Shown here one piece after another: positions 24,402-33,823 of a stretch of DNA of 64,000 nt; the first letter of the stretch is position 1, and every line of letters starts with the position of its first letter. The notes beneath the pieces are model-generated. The model ran no database searches and was not told the DNA's origin. It saw only the letters and a list, made by a program, of their open reading frames with translations. The DNA is from Poriferisodalis sp965214215 (GTDB lineage: Bacteria > Actinomycetota > Acidimicrobiia > Acidimicrobiales > Poriferisodalaceae): the NCBI RefSeq assembly GCF_965214215.1, contig NZ_CBDCBD010000003.1:2418001-2482000 (forward strand), written 5' to 3'. A program made the translations under genes and the position numbers.

Positions 24402-24485
24402 GGCGGCTGACCCTATTGGCCCAACGCACCGAACCTCTGGAATCGATAGCAGGGTGCCTTGACGGGAGCGGTACCGTGGTGCTAC

Positions 24486-25919
24486 ATGGCAAGACGGACC
24501 AAGATCATCGCCAGCGTCGGACCAGCCTGCAGCGACGCGGCGACCATGACAGCCCTGATCGAGGCAGGTGTCGATGTATGGCGCCTCAGCTTGGCGCACG
24601 GCACGCTCGACGAGCAGGTCGAGACGTTCCGGAGGCTGCGCGCCATCTCGGAGGAATCGGGCCGCCATATCGGGATCCTGGTGGATCTGCCCGGCCCTAA
24701 GGTGCGCTGCAAGCCGTTTCCCGAGGGCGGCTGCGAGATCGCCCAAGATGCCGTGCTCTCGCTGGGCATCGACGGCGACGCCAGCACCGCAGACCGGATC
24801 GTCGTGGACTACGAAGGCTTGCTGACCGACGTGGGCCCTGGCGACCAGCTGTCCTTCGGAGACGGCAACGTGGTGCTAGCGGTCGAAGACCGGGCATCCA
24901 ACGCCCTCAAAGCCCGTGTCCTGCACGGCGGTCACCTCGAAGGACGGCCGGGCCTGCACGTTGACTCGTCCAAATTGCGCATGAGCACGCCGACCCCGAA
25001 CGATCTGAAGCTGGCCGACACGTTCATCGACCTGGGCACCGACATGGTGGCGCTTTCGTTCGTCCGCTCCGCTCACGACATGCGGCGCTTGGGCGTCGAA
25101 CCGCACCCGCGCGGCCCGCTGCTAGTGGCCAAGATCGAGACCAACGCGGCCGTGGAGAATCTCGACGGGATCATCGAAGCGTCCTCGGCGGTCATGGTGG
25201 CCCGCGGCGACCTGGGCGCCGAGTGCGACATCGAGGAATTGCCCCATCTGCAGAAGCGGATCATCGAAGCCTGTGTAGCGCACGGCCGACCGGCCATCAC
25301 CGCGACGCAGATGCTGGAATCGCTGCTGCACTCGCCGGTGCCGACCCGGGCCGAGGCCTCCGACATCGCCAATGCAGTGTTCGACGGCACGTCCGCGGTG
25401 ATGCTGAGCGGTGAGACGGCCATCGGCCACGACCCGGTGAACGCCGTGCGGACCATGGCACGCATCACCGAGCGAGCCGATGAGCGCTTCGACTATGAGG
25501 CGTGGTGGAACCGGCTGCTGTCGGTACGCAGGAAAGACGACAGCGCCGCCGACTACATGCGGGTGACCGACGGCATCACCCAGGCAGCGTCGAGACTCGC
25601 GACCGAACTCGGCGCACAGGCGATCATCTGCCTGAGCCGGTCGGGTTTCACCGCTCGCAGCATGGCCAGATTCCGCCCATCAATGCCGCTGCTGGGCCTC
25701 ACGCCCGAACCTCGCACCGCCATGCAGCTCTCGCTGTCGTGGGGGACCCGCCCGCTCGTGTTCGGCGAGCGTCTGACCCCGGCAGAGTCGGCTCTCGAAG
25801 CTGTGCACGCTGCGGCACGGTCAGGCATGGTGCGCAGCGGCGACATGGTTGTAGTGGTGTCTGGCTCGAGCCCCGAGTCTCACGCCACCGACAACTTGCG
25901 CGCCATGCGCGTTCCCTGA
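24486..25919 (+). CDS. pyk: Pyruvate kinase
   Basis: This 477-residue enzyme converts phosphoenolpyruvate and ADP to pyruvate and ATP. The catalytic Lys is in LLVAKIETNAAVENLDG, Mg2+ ligands follow in VMVARGDLGAE, and PAITATQMLESL holds the conserved Thr. All three domains seem present. The usual NFSHG loop reads LSLAHG, and the TKGPE segment reads LPGPK near residue 72. In the pyruvate kinase family Lys at that position, with Leu instead of Thr, marks K+-independent enzymes. ATG 24486 starts directly at ARRTKIIASVGPA. It is divergent from the histidine phosphatase with 84 bases between starts. Confidence 0.88.
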   Translation: MARRTKIIASVGPACSDAATMTALIEAGVDVWRLSLAHGTLDEQVETFRRLRAISEESGRHIGILVDLPGPKVRCKPFPEGGCEIAQDAVLSLGIDGDASTADRIVVDYEGLLTDVGPGDQLSFGDGNVVLAVEDRASNALKARVLHGGHLEGRPGLHVDSSKLRMSTPTPNDLKLADTFIDLGTDMVALSFVRSAHDMRRLGVEPHPRGPLLVAKIETNAAVENLDGIIEASSAVMVARGDLGAECDIEELPHLQKRIIEACVAHGRPAITATQMLESLLHSPVPTRAEASDIANAVFDGTSAVMLSGETAIGHDPVNAVRTMARITERADERFDYEAWWNRLLSVRRKDDSAADYMRVTDGITQAASRLATELGAQAIICLSRSGFTARSMARFRPSMPLLGLTPEPRTAMQLSLSWGTRPLVFGERLTPAESALEAVHAAARSGMVRSGDMVVVVSGSSPESHATDNLRAMRVP

Positions 25920-26016
25920 GACTGAACCGCTCGGTGAAGCCGTGGCCCCGGGCGCCCGCCAGAGCGTCGCGGAGTTGCCCTGGACACGATCGCGAATCAC
26001 GGCTGCCAGGCCTGGA

Positions 26017-26328
26017 TCAACCCGTGTCAATGTCGATGTCCACATCGATGCGGCTGGGGTCGATGCGATCGGGCCCGCACAGCGGATTGTCGGGCACCTG
26101 GACCGTGCGGCCAAGGACATCGCACGAGCAGGTTTGTTGACAGTCCCGTAGTCCCGACCACTGGACTGCCAGCGCTGCTGCGGCACCGACGAGCACCACC
26201 GAGATGAGCACGGCCAGCGCCAGCTTGCGGATCATTCGCAGCACAACGACGGCCGCGATCACGAGGCAGGCGATGCCACCGACGAGTGCTGCGCTGAGGC
26301 GGTCAGCATCCAACCACTCGGGCAGCAC
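26017..26328 (-). CDS. Small membrane protein with Cys-rich tail
   Basis: A 103-residue protein with two hydrophobic helices (SAALVGGIACLVIAAVVVL and a second near residues 37-55) and a hydrophilic C-terminus containing CQQTCSCDVLGRTVQVPDNPLCG. The four clustered Cys could form disulfides outside the membrane or bind metal. I do not recognise the family. It converges on pyruvate kinase and diverges from the DUF3151 gene. Confidence 0.6.
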   Translation of the reverse strand: MLPEWLDADRLSAALVGGIACLVIAAVVVLRMIRKLALAVLISVVLVGAAAALAVQWSGLRDCQQTCSCDVLGRTVQVPDNPLCGPDRIDPSRIDVDIDIDTG

Positions 26329-26438
26329 TCATCTGAGGTTACGCACCGTCGCTGCGGGGCACAGGGATCGATTCCGGGTCTGAGCAGGGGTGCTCACTAG
26401 AGTCAAGGCGAATCTGCTGACTTCGACGAGGTTCCCCA

Positions 26439-26903
26439 ATGGCTGCCACTCCCATCGACCTGCGGCCGGGCGGTCTGCCCGAGACGGTCCTGGATCCGGC
26501 CCCGTCGCCGGCCGCAGCCGCATTCGAGGCGGCCATGGAACTGCCGCCGGACGACCGCGTTGCGGCACTGGCGCGTGTCGCAGCCCATTGGCCGCGGATG
26601 CTCGAAGCATGGGCGGAACTGGGCCGCTGCGCGGCAAGCAGTGGCCGGCACGTCGAGGCGTACGCCTATTGCCGGGTGGGATACCACCGCGGCCTGGACG
26701 CGTTGCGAGCGGCGGGTTGGCGCGGCAGCGGCTACGTCCGCTGGACGGAGCCCACCAACCACGGCTTCTTGTGGTCGCTGCTGGGCCTGGGTCGCTCAGC
26801 CGCCGCCATCGGCGAGGACGACGAGGCCGACAGGTGCGCCGGGTTCCTGGTCCAACTGGACCCCGGCGGCGAGCCCCCAACCGGTGAGTGGCCACAGGCG
26901 TGA
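26439..26903 (+). CDS. DUF3151 family protein
   Basis: A 154-residue protein resembling the actinobacterial DUF3151 family: AELGRCAASSGRHVEAYAYCRVGYHRGLDALRAAGWRGSG then VRWTEPTNHGFLWSLLGL and AIGEDDEADRC. It looks like a compact helical, TPR-like fold and is cytoplasmic. No function is established. Its stop overlaps the MobA-like start by GTGA, so the two are probably co-translated. Confidence 0.72.
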   Translation: MAATPIDLRPGGLPETVLDPAPSPAAAAFEAAMELPPDDRVAALARVAAHWPRMLEAWAELGRCAASSGRHVEAYAYCRVGYHRGLDALRAAGWRGSGYVRWTEPTNHGFLWSLLGLGRSAAAIGEDDEADRCAGFLVQLDPGGEPPTGEWPQA

Positions 26904-27478
26904 GGCCTGCCGGCGTCGTGCTGTGCGGCGGCGCTTCGACGCGCATGGGCAGCGACAAGGCCAACCTGGAGCTGGTGGGACGACCGCTGGCGCTGTGGGT
27001 TGCCGACGCATTGACGGCGGCGGGGGCGCACCCGGTGGTCGCGCAGGGAGGCAATCCGCCTGCACCTCTCGTGGCTGAACCCGACAGCACGCCACTTTCC
27101 GGACCGCTCGCTGGACTGGTCGATGCGCTCGAGCGTCACGGCGATGTTCTCGTGTGCCCGACCGACGTGCCGACGGTGCCTGTCCACCTGCTCGCCGCTC
27201 TGATTCGCACGGCGCACAGCACGAGCGAGCCGGTTGTGCTGGCCCGCAGCGACCGTGTCGAGCCTCTGATCGGCCATTACGCCCGCGCATCGCTCTCGAT
27301 GCTGCGGGCGGGCCTGCGCGACGGCGCACGTGGACCCAAAGCTGTCCTCGACCTCGATGCCATCCCGACGGTGTCGGTGGAGGTGGCTGATGTTCTGAAT
27401 GTGAACAACGCCGCCGACCTCGCTGCAGCCGAGGCGATTGTGGCGACTCGTGACATTGCGCGACCGGGAGCGGGTTGA
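26900..27478 (+). CDS. mobA: Molybdenum cofactor guanylyltransferase (MobA-like)
   Basis: A 192-residue nucleotidyltransferase. VVLCGGASTRMGSDKANLEL is the GTP-binding signature of MobA, which attaches GMP to molybdopterin. LVCPTDVPTVP provides the metal-binding Asp. GTG 26900 is preferred because it makes a GTGA overlap with the preceding stop; GTG 26888 is an alternative. No other molybdenum cofactor gene is in the window, so a related nucleotidyltransferase role remains possible. Confidence 0.78.
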   Translation: MRPAGVVLCGGASTRMGSDKANLELVGRPLALWVADALTAAGAHPVVAQGGNPPAPLVAEPDSTPLSGPLAGLVDALERHGDVLVCPTDVPTVPVHLLAALIRTAHSTSEPVVLARSDRVEPLIGHYARASLSMLRAGLRDGARGPKAVLDLDAIPTVSVEVADVLNVNNAADLAAAEAIVATRDIARPGAG

Positions 27479-27483
27479 CGGCC

Positions 27484-28728
27484 ATGGCACGTCGGCGCGC
27501 GCGGCCCCAGCGCGCACGGGCACCGCGCGACGGGGCACCGCGCGAACGGCCGCAGCACGAATGGATCGACTCCCAGGCTGCGCTGGAGACTCTCGTTACC
27601 GATCTGGTGGCCGCCGACTGCATTGCCGTGGACACCGAGTTCCACAGAGAGCGCAGCTACCGCCCCCAGCTGGCACTGGTCCAGATCGCATTCGACGACC
27701 GGGTAGCGCTCGTGGATCCCACGACGACCGACGTTGCCGTCTTGCGTGCCGCCCTCGATGCCGACGTCTTGGTCGTGATGCATGCGTGCGCTCAGGACAT
27801 CGAAGTGCTGTCCCAGGAGTGCGGCGCCATACCGTCGAAGCTCTTCGACACCCAGGTGGCCGCCGGTTTTCTGGGAATGAGCACACCGTCGCTGGCGGCG
27901 CTGGTCGACCGCCTCCTCGGCGTGCGTCTGAGCAAGGGTGATCGGTTGACGGACTGGTTCGAGCGGCCGCTGCGAGCAGCCCAGCAGCGCTATGCCGCAG
28001 ACGATGCGGCGTACCTCATCGAGCTGTACGACGAGCTTCGCACCCGCCTGAGGGCACTGAACCGGTGGCAATGGGCGCTGGACGAGTGCGAGCAGTGGCG
28101 AAGGCCCCCTGGACCGCCCCCGGAACCGACCCAAGCTTGGACCCGCATCAAGGGAGCGCGCCAATTGCGCGGGCCGCAGCGGGCGGTGGCGTACCAGCTC
28201 GCCGCATGGCGGGAGCGAACCGCCAGCGAGCGGGACATTCCTGTGCGCTTCGTGCTGTCGGACATGGCACTGCTGTCGATCGCGCAGCGGCGCCCTCGCA
28301 GCATCAGCGAGTTGCAGGGATTGCGGGGCGTGGACGGCAACCAGTTCCGCGGACGGGCAGGCGATCGGGTCATCGCCGAGGTTGCGAGAGGTCTCGACAT
28401 GGCATCGGGCGACATCCCGTCGGGCGCGCTGTCGGCGGGACCCAACGTGGACGCGGCACTGCAGCCGGCGGTACCCCTCGTCGGCGCCTGGGTGGACGAG
28501 GTGGCTCGTGGCGAGGGCATCGATCGCAGCTTGTTGGCGACCCGTTCCGACATAGCGGCATTGCTCGCCGGCGACCCCGCATCCCGGCTGAGCACCGGCT
28601 GGCGGGCAGAAGTGGTAGGCGACGGCATCAGGTCGCTGCTGGCGGGGGAGGCCGCTCTGGCCTTCGATCCGGCGTCGGGCTTGCAGCTCGAACCGCGGCC
28701 CGGCGGAGGGCCTCAGCGCTGCGAATGA
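27484..28728 (+). CDS. rnd: Ribonuclease D
   Basis: A 414-residue DEDD-family 3'-5' exoribonuclease. Exo motifs appear as IAVDTEFHRERSY (D and E), MHACAQDIEVL (D) and YAADDAAYLIELYDEL (D plus general base Tyr). An HRDC domain follows near 210-290 (RELPVRFVLSDMALLSIAQRRPRSISEL-like). It trims tRNA and other structured RNA 3' ends. ATG 27484 is used; a TTG at 27475 overlapping the mobA stop is the alternative and would couple the genes. Confidence 0.85.
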   Translation: MARRRARPQRARAPRDGAPRERPQHEWIDSQAALETLVTDLVAADCIAVDTEFHRERSYRPQLALVQIAFDDRVALVDPTTTDVAVLRAALDADVLVVMHACAQDIEVLSQECGAIPSKLFDTQVAAGFLGMSTPSLAALVDRLLGVRLSKGDRLTDWFERPLRAAQQRYAADDAAYLIELYDELRTRLRALNRWQWALDECEQWRRPPGPPPEPTQAWTRIKGARQLRGPQRAVAYQLAAWRERTASERDIPVRFVLSDMALLSIAQRRPRSISELQGLRGVDGNQFRGRAGDRVIAEVARGLDMASGDIPSGALSAGPNVDAALQPAVPLVGAWVDEVARGEGIDRSLLATRSDIAALLAGDPASRLSTGWRAEVVGDGIRSLLAGEAALAFDPASGLQLEPRPGGGPQRCE

Positions 28729-28861
28729 CACGCAGCGTCGCGCCCCGGGCGGTAGGGTGACAGGGCACTTCGTAGAGCACAGGTGCCTTATCCTGCGCGG
28801 ATACAGGCACGTCCGGATGCAGGCAAGCGAAGCCTCGCAGTCGAGCACGAGGAGCCAGCCG

Positions 28862-29140
28862 GTGAAGAAGGGTCGACATCGCCGCTACGAGGAGGCTCGC
28901 AAGTTTCAGCGTGCCACAGCGGAGCGTTTCACCATCGAGGACTACGACTTCGACAACTCGGATCGATTCGGTGTCGAGTTCGACGACGAGGATTCGGATC
29001 CCGATGATCAGTACGGGCACCTGGCCGACAAGTACGACGACGACTACTCCGATCTCGAGGCCAAGTACGCCGATTTCGACGGTGACGCCGACGCTGACTC
29101 GGACGCGAACTCCGAGGCGTCCCAGCGCGAGAGCGCCTGA
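28862..29140 (+). CDS. Small acidic hypothetical protein
   Basis: A 92-residue protein with a basic N-terminus (KKGRHRRYEEARKFQRATAER) and a strongly acidic remainder rich in Asp, Glu and Tyr, ending in an Asp/Ala/Ser low-complexity tail. GTG 28862 is chosen because GAGGAG lies seven bases upstream; ATG 28817 is in frame but lacks a site. The charge asymmetry suggests binding to basic partners or nucleic acid, but I do not recognise a family. Confidence 0.6.
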   Translation: MKKGRHRRYEEARKFQRATAERFTIEDYDFDNSDRFGVEFDDEDSDPDDQYGHLADKYDDDYSDLEAKYADFDGDADADSDANSEASQRESA

Positions 29141-29176
29141 GCGTCCCAGCCGACTCAGCTGCGAGGCCGAGACGGT

Positions 29177-29938
29177 TCACTCGCGTCGGCGAACAGCAGG
29201 ATGCGGCAGCAATCGCGCAGATGCGGCGCGCACGTTGAGCTCGGCGCACAACTCGGCATAGATCTCGGGTCCGCAGATGGCTGTCAGCTCGTCGCGTAAC
29301 GCTGTGAAAACGCGCTGGCTGCCGACGTGAGCGTTCGCCGACGACGTACACCACCAGGAGACGTCGGTGTCGGGTCCTCCCCAGTCGCGCAGCTCCCATT
29401 CCCGCACCATCGTGTAGACGTGGCCAGTGACGGTCTCGTGGTCCTCGCGGCGGATCGGCGCCTGCCAGCAGATCTCGGGCTTGGTGTCCATCGGCCGCCG
29501 ACCGGTGCGCTTGGCCAGTACGTGGAAGGCGCAACCCGCGCCGGCGGGGTGATCAATCCGATTCGCGAACACGCAGGCTCCGTCCACGACCTGAGTTCGC
29601 CACCAGCCCTCGCCGTCTTGCCACAGCGCCTCTGCAGAATCCCGGCAGTGCTGCCAGATCTCGGCGTCCAGTTCGGCGATCATCGAACGGATGTGCGCGA
29701 GGTCGTCGTCGCCGTTGAGGTATGCGCCGTGGCTGCAGCAGCCCAATGCCAGCTCGGGGGCGGGTTCGGTGTCGATTCCCGGGCAGCCAGCGCCATAGAT
29801 GCACGTCCAGGCGCTGGTGAGAAAGGTCACATCGAACAGCCACGTGCGATGCTCGTGCGGGTCCTCCAGCGAGAGCCATTCCCGTGCGTCATCCCCGGGG
29901 CTCCAGTCATCGACGCTCACACCGATATCAGAAGCCAT
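29177..29938 (-). CDS. Conserved Cys-rich hypothetical protein (possible YkgJ/DUF3109-like)
   Basis: A 253-residue protein with clustered Cys: TFLTSAWTCIYGAGCPGI, LALGCCSHGAYL, GAGCAFHVLAKRTG and KPEICWQAP. The layout resembles YkgJ-type putative zinc- or iron-chelating proteins, but I am not sure of the family. It is divergent from the glycolate-oxidase operon with only 29 bases between starts, so the two promoters must overlap. Confidence 0.6.
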   Translation of the reverse strand: MASDIGVSVDDWSPGDDAREWLSLEDPHEHRTWLFDVTFLTSAWTCIYGAGCPGIDTEPAPELALGCCSHGAYLNGDDDLAHIRSMIAELDAEIWQHCRDSAEALWQDGEGWWRTQVVDGACVFANRIDHPAGAGCAFHVLAKRTGRRPMDTKPEICWQAPIRREDHETVTGHVYTMVREWELRDWGGPDTDVSWWCTSSANAHVGSQRVFTALRDELTAICGPEIYAELCAELNVRAASARLLPHPAVRRRE

Positions 29939-29967
29939 TCGCGGCGAGCCTACGGTACGGTCGCGCT

Positions 29968-31416
29968 GTGGTTCCTGAGGCTGATGCGGCGCCAGACGCG
30001 GCCCTGCTCGCCGACCTGCGCGGCGTTGTGGGCGATCGGGCACGCGACAACGACTTTGAGCGGGGCCTGTACAGCCGTGACGGCTCGATCGAGGGCAGCC
30101 CGCCTGCGATCGTGTGCCTGGCTGAGACTGCGACCGAGGTTGCCGAGATCGTGCGCATCTGCCGGCGTCACAGCCGGCCGTTCCTGGCCCGTGGCTCGGG
30201 AACCGGCTTGGCCGGGGGAGCAGTGCCGGTCGGCAGGCCGGTCGTGATCGCCACGGCGAAGATGGATCGCATCGTCGAGGTCGACGTCGACAATCGCGTC
30301 GCCTGGGTCGAGCCTGGGGTGCTGAACCTCGACCTGTCGCGAGCATTGACGCCGCTGGGGTTCCACTTCGCCCCTGATCCTTCGAGCCAGCAGGTGTGCT
30401 CGCTCGGCGGGAACATCGCCAACAACTCCGGGGGGCCGCACTGCCTCGCCTATGGCGTCACGACGGCGCACATCGCCGCACTTGAGGTGGTGCTGCCTTC
30501 CGGTGAGACCACCATGTTGGGCGGGGTGGACGCTGAGCCGCCTGGACTCGACCTGCGCGGGCTCTTCGTGGGTTCCGAGGGCACGATGGGCATCGCCACG
30601 AAGGCCGCGGTGCGTCTTACGCCGAACCCGCCATCAGTCCGGACGCTGCTGCTTGATTTTGACGATGTCAGCGAAGGCTCGGCCGCCGTCAGCGCCATCA
30701 TCGCCGCGGGGCTGGTGCCGTCCGCGCTGGAGATGATGGACCAGCGTGCCATCGAGATCGTGGAGGCGTTTGCCCACGCCGGCTACCCGACCGATGCCGC
30801 AGCGGTGCTGCTGGTCGAACTCGATGGCCTGCCCGGCGGTGTCTCCGCAGGCGTGGAGATCATTCGCAAGGTCGCCGAGCAGTACCACGCCGGCCACGTG
30901 CGAGTCGCAGCCGACGACGCGGAGCGAGCTCTGCTGTGGAAGGGTCGCAAGAACGCATTCGGCGCGGTGGCGCGGATCAAGCCCGACTACTACCTGCACG
31001 ACACGGTGGTGCCCCGCTCACGGCTGACCGAAGTGCTCGATCAGGTGTACCGGATCGCAGACGCCTACGACCTGATCGCAGTCAATGTGTTCCACGCCGG
31101 CGACGGGAACCTGCACCCGATCCTGGCGTTCGACCGACGCGAACCCGGTGTCGACGAGCGAGTGAAGGCGGCGGGCCGCGACATCGTCGCTGCATCCATC
31201 GCAGCGGGCGGCGTGCTCAGCGGCGAGCACGGGATCGGCTTGGAGAAGCGGGACTACATGGGGATGCTGTTCAGCGCCCACGACATGTACACACAGGACC
31301 TGGTGCGTGAGACCTTCGATCCTGACGGGTTCGCCAATCCGCTGAAGGTGATCCCGTCGGGCTCACGCTGCAGCGATTCATTCCACCAGCAGGTGCCTGA
31401 AGGTGCTTGGGTGTGA
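29968..31416 (+). CDS. glcD: Glycolate oxidase FAD subunit (GlcD)
   Basis: A 482-residue FAD-linked oxidase. RPFLARGSGTGLAGGAVPVG and FHFAPDPSSQQVCSLGGNIANNSGG are the FAD-binding blocks. NVFHAGDGNLHPILAFD and GEHGIGLEKRDYMGMLF are the active-site His motifs of GlcD. With GlcE and GlcF it oxidises glycolate or another 2-hydroxy acid to the 2-oxo acid at the membrane. GTG 29968 is chosen because conserved sequence begins within 20 residues and it clears the divergent gene. It is first in a three-gene operon. Confidence 0.87.
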   Translation: MVPEADAAPDAALLADLRGVVGDRARDNDFERGLYSRDGSIEGSPPAIVCLAETATEVAEIVRICRRHSRPFLARGSGTGLAGGAVPVGRPVVIATAKMDRIVEVDVDNRVAWVEPGVLNLDLSRALTPLGFHFAPDPSSQQVCSLGGNIANNSGGPHCLAYGVTTAHIAALEVVLPSGETTMLGGVDAEPPGLDLRGLFVGSEGTMGIATKAAVRLTPNPPSVRTLLLDFDDVSEGSAAVSAIIAAGLVPSALEMMDQRAIEIVEAFAHAGYPTDAAAVLLVELDGLPGGVSAGVEIIRKVAEQYHAGHVRVAADDAERALLWKGRKNAFGAVARIKPDYYLHDTVVPRSRLTEVLDQVYRIADAYDLIAVNVFHAGDGNLHPILAFDRREPGVDERVKAAGRDIVAASIAAGGVLSGEHGIGLEKRDYMGMLFSAHDMYTQDLVRETFDPDGFANPLKVIPSGSRCSDSFHQQVPEGAWV

Positions 31417-31450
31417 GTTCGCAGTCCAGCAGCGCCGGAGGCCGCCGGCG

Positions 31451-32404
31451 ATGAGTCCGAGCACCGGTCCCGCTGAAGTCAGCGCCAGTCTCGCCGCGCG
31501 GATAGATCCCGCCGTTACCGAATTCGCCCGCGAGGTCGGTGCCAGCGATCCGATCACCGTGGTGGGCACGCGCACCCATTGGCACGTCGGCGGCGAACCG
31601 GCCGCGGGCACGCGTGAGATCCGGGCCCCCGCCGGCGTGTGGGAACACGAACCCTCCGAGATGACCGTGCGGTGCGGCGCGGCCACATCCGTCGGCGAGC
31701 TGAGCGCGCACCTGGCGCAAACCGGCCAGATGATCCCTCTCGACCCTGCCGACGATGCGGCGACGGTCGGCGGAGTGCTGGCGTGCGGGTTCAGCGGACA
31801 CCGCAGGCTCCGCTACGGGCATGCGCGCGATCTCGTGCTGCAGACGCGCCACGTCGACGCCACCGGCAAAGTCGTCACGGCCGGCGGCCCGACGGTGAAG
31901 AACGTTTCGGGCTACGACCTGCCCCGCTTGTTGGTGGGATCGTTGGGCACGCTCGGCTTGCTGGCTGAGGTGATTCTGCGAACCCTGCCCGTGCCACCAG
32001 CGGCGCAGTGGCTGCACGGCGACGGCGATCCGTTCGCAGCGTTCGACCTGCTGTACCGACCGAGCAGCGTCCTGTGGAATGGCACGCAAGCCTGGATCCT
32101 GTTGGAGGGCGATCCGTCCGACATCGCCGCCGAGGCCGCGAAGATCGAACCGCTGGGGTTTGGCCCCGCAACCGACGGGCCGCATGTGCCCGCGGCAGGG
32201 CGCGAGTCGATGCGGCCCTCGGATCTGCGAGGGCTCGCTGGCAGTGGGGGCGAGTGGCTGGCGGAAGTCGGCGTTGGCCTGGTGCATCGAGCCGAACCGG
32301 TCGATGCGGGACCGGTCGCGCCGGTCAACGCAGCGTTGATGACCGAACTGAAACAGAGACTGGATCCTGCCGGCCGGCTGAATCCGGGCAGGAGTGCGTG
32401 GTGA
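31451..32404 (+). CDS. glcE: Glycolate oxidase FAD-binding subunit (GlcE)
   Basis: A 317-residue second FAD-binding subunit: PDDAATVGGVLACGFSGHRRLRYGHARDLVL-type block near residue 110 and TAGGPTVKNVSGYDLPRLLVGSLGTLG near 145 match GlcE. It is smaller than GlcD, as expected. It lies 34 bases after glcD and overlaps glcF by GTGA, consistent with one membrane-associated complex. Confidence 0.85.
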   Translation: MSPSTGPAEVSASLAARIDPAVTEFAREVGASDPITVVGTRTHWHVGGEPAAGTREIRAPAGVWEHEPSEMTVRCGAATSVGELSAHLAQTGQMIPLDPADDAATVGGVLACGFSGHRRLRYGHARDLVLQTRHVDATGKVVTAGGPTVKNVSGYDLPRLLVGSLGTLGLLAEVILRTLPVPPAAQWLHGDGDPFAAFDLLYRPSSVLWNGTQAWILLEGDPSDIAAEAAKIEPLGFGPATDGPHVPAAGRESMRPSDLRGLAGSGGEWLAEVGVGLVHRAEPVDAGPVAPVNAALMTELKQRLDPAGRLNPGRSAW

Positions 32405-33777
32405 GCGTTGCGGGCGCGCACTCCGACAGCGCGCATTCACCGAGCACAGCGTCGAGCGCTGGAGGCGCAACGGCGGGCCAGCGGCAGGGCACGTTCGCGC
32501 TCGAGCTCAACATCGACAGCGACACGCTGGCTTCGTGCGTCGCCTGCGGGATGTGCCTGCCGCACTGCCCCACCTACCGGGTCACCGGGGAGGAGTCGGC
32601 GTCGCCGCGGGGGCGCATTGCCCTCATGCGAGACGTCGCCGAGCGGGGCGAGGCCGACGCTGCGTTCGTGGAATTCATGGACGCCTGCATCCAGTGCCGC
32701 GGCTGCGAGACGGCCTGTCCCGCGGGCGTGCAGTACGGGCACATGATGGAGGTCACGCGCGAGGCGCTTGCATCACAGACCAACTACCAGCCGCGGCTGC
32801 GGCGGCTGGCTTACCGGGTGCTGGGCATGCCCCGCTTGCTTGGGGCGGGTTCACGCCTGCTGGCGCTCGCTCAGCGACTCGGCGTACTGGGTGCCGCGCG
32901 CTTGCTCAGCCGAATCGGGCGGTTTCGCTCGCTGGGCACCGCAGTGGGCGCACTGCCCCGGGTGCCCCTGCGACAGCGGCCGCTGCAACCGAGCGGCCAA
33001 GACGTGTGGCTGTTCACAGGCTGTGTCATGGACGCATGGATGCGCGATACCCACCGGGCGGTGCAATCGGTCATCGAGGCGACCGGCGCCGGTGTGGCGC
33101 TGCCGCCGCCACGAGCTGCATGCTGCGGCTCGTTGCACACCCATGCCGGTCTCGGTGACGACGCCCGTCGTTTGGCGCGGCGTGTGATTGCGGCGCTGCC
33201 AGGCGATGCCCCGATTCTCGTCGACTCAGCCGGCTGCGGAGCAGCCATGAAGGAATACGGTCACTTGCTCGGCACCCCCGAAGCCCACCGATTCGCCGAG
33301 CGAGTGCACGACGTTCATGAGTGGCTGGCTGCGCGGGTCGACCTATTGCCCGCCGGTGCCCCGATCGCGTCGGATATCGGCGGCCCAGTCACTGACGGCC
33401 CAGTCACTGGTGGCCCAGTCACTGGTGGTACGGCGCAGCGACCACGCGTCGCTGTGCAAGACCCCTGCCACCTCCGCCATGTGCAACAGGCGCACCTGCC
33501 GGTGCGCGCCGTGCTCGACCGCTACGTGGAAGTGGTAGAGCTCGACGACGACGGATTGTGCTGTGGCGCAGGCGGCGCGTACTCCCAGCAGCACCCCGAC
33601 ATTGCCGCCGCCGTCCGCGAGCGCAAGATTGCCGCCATCGAGCGCTCCGGCGCGGGCGTCGTGGCCAGCGCTAACCCGGGCTGTTCGCTGCACTTGCGTG
33701 CCGCTGGGCTCGACGCGCGCCACCCGCTTGAGATCGTGGCAGAACACCTGTCCGGCGACGGAGGCGCAGGCGCGTGA
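32401..33777 (+). CDS. glcF: Glycolate oxidase iron-sulfur subunit (GlcF)
   Basis: A 458-residue subunit with two [4Fe-4S] motifs, CVACGMCLPHCPTY and CIQCRGCETACPAG, near residues 46 and 98. Two CCG domains follow, with CCGSLHTHAG and CCGAGGAYSQQHPD. It passes electrons from the FAD subunits to the quinone pool. A GPVTD/GPVTG/GPVTG repeat near residue 330 is an in-frame 15-bp minisatellite. The GTG start overlaps the glcE stop. Confidence 0.87.
   Translation: MSVAGAHSDSAHSPSTASSAGGATAGQRQGTFALELNIDSDTLASCVACGMCLPHCPTYRVTGEESASPRGRIALMRDVAERGEADAAFVEFMDACIQCRGCETACPAGVQYGHMMEVTREALASQTNYQPRLRRLAYRVLGMPRLLGAGSRLLALAQRLGVLGAARLLSRIGRFRSLGTAVGALPRVPLRQRPLQPSGQDVWLFTGCVMDAWMRDTHRAVQSVIEATGAGVALPPPRAACCGSLHTHAGLGDDARRLARRVIAALPGDAPILVDSAGCGAAMKEYGHLLGTPEAHRFAERVHDVHEWLAARVDLLPAGAPIASDIGGPVTDGPVTGGPVTGGTAQRPRVAVQDPCHLRHVQQAHLPVRAVLDRYVEVVELDDDGLCCGAGGAYSQQHPDIAAAVRERKIAAIERSGAGVVASANPGCSLHLRAAGLDARHPLEIVAEHLSGDGGAGA
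33382..33428 (+). repeat. 15-bp minisatellite inside glcF
   Basis: Three tandem copies of GGCCCAGTCACTGGT (first copy ending GAC) encode GPVT-based pentapeptides between the two CCG domains. Copy changes would keep the frame. Confidence 0.9.
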
Positions 33778-33823
33778 ACGACGAGCTGACAGGCCGCGTT
33801 TGCGTCGAGCGGAGCCGGCGCGT

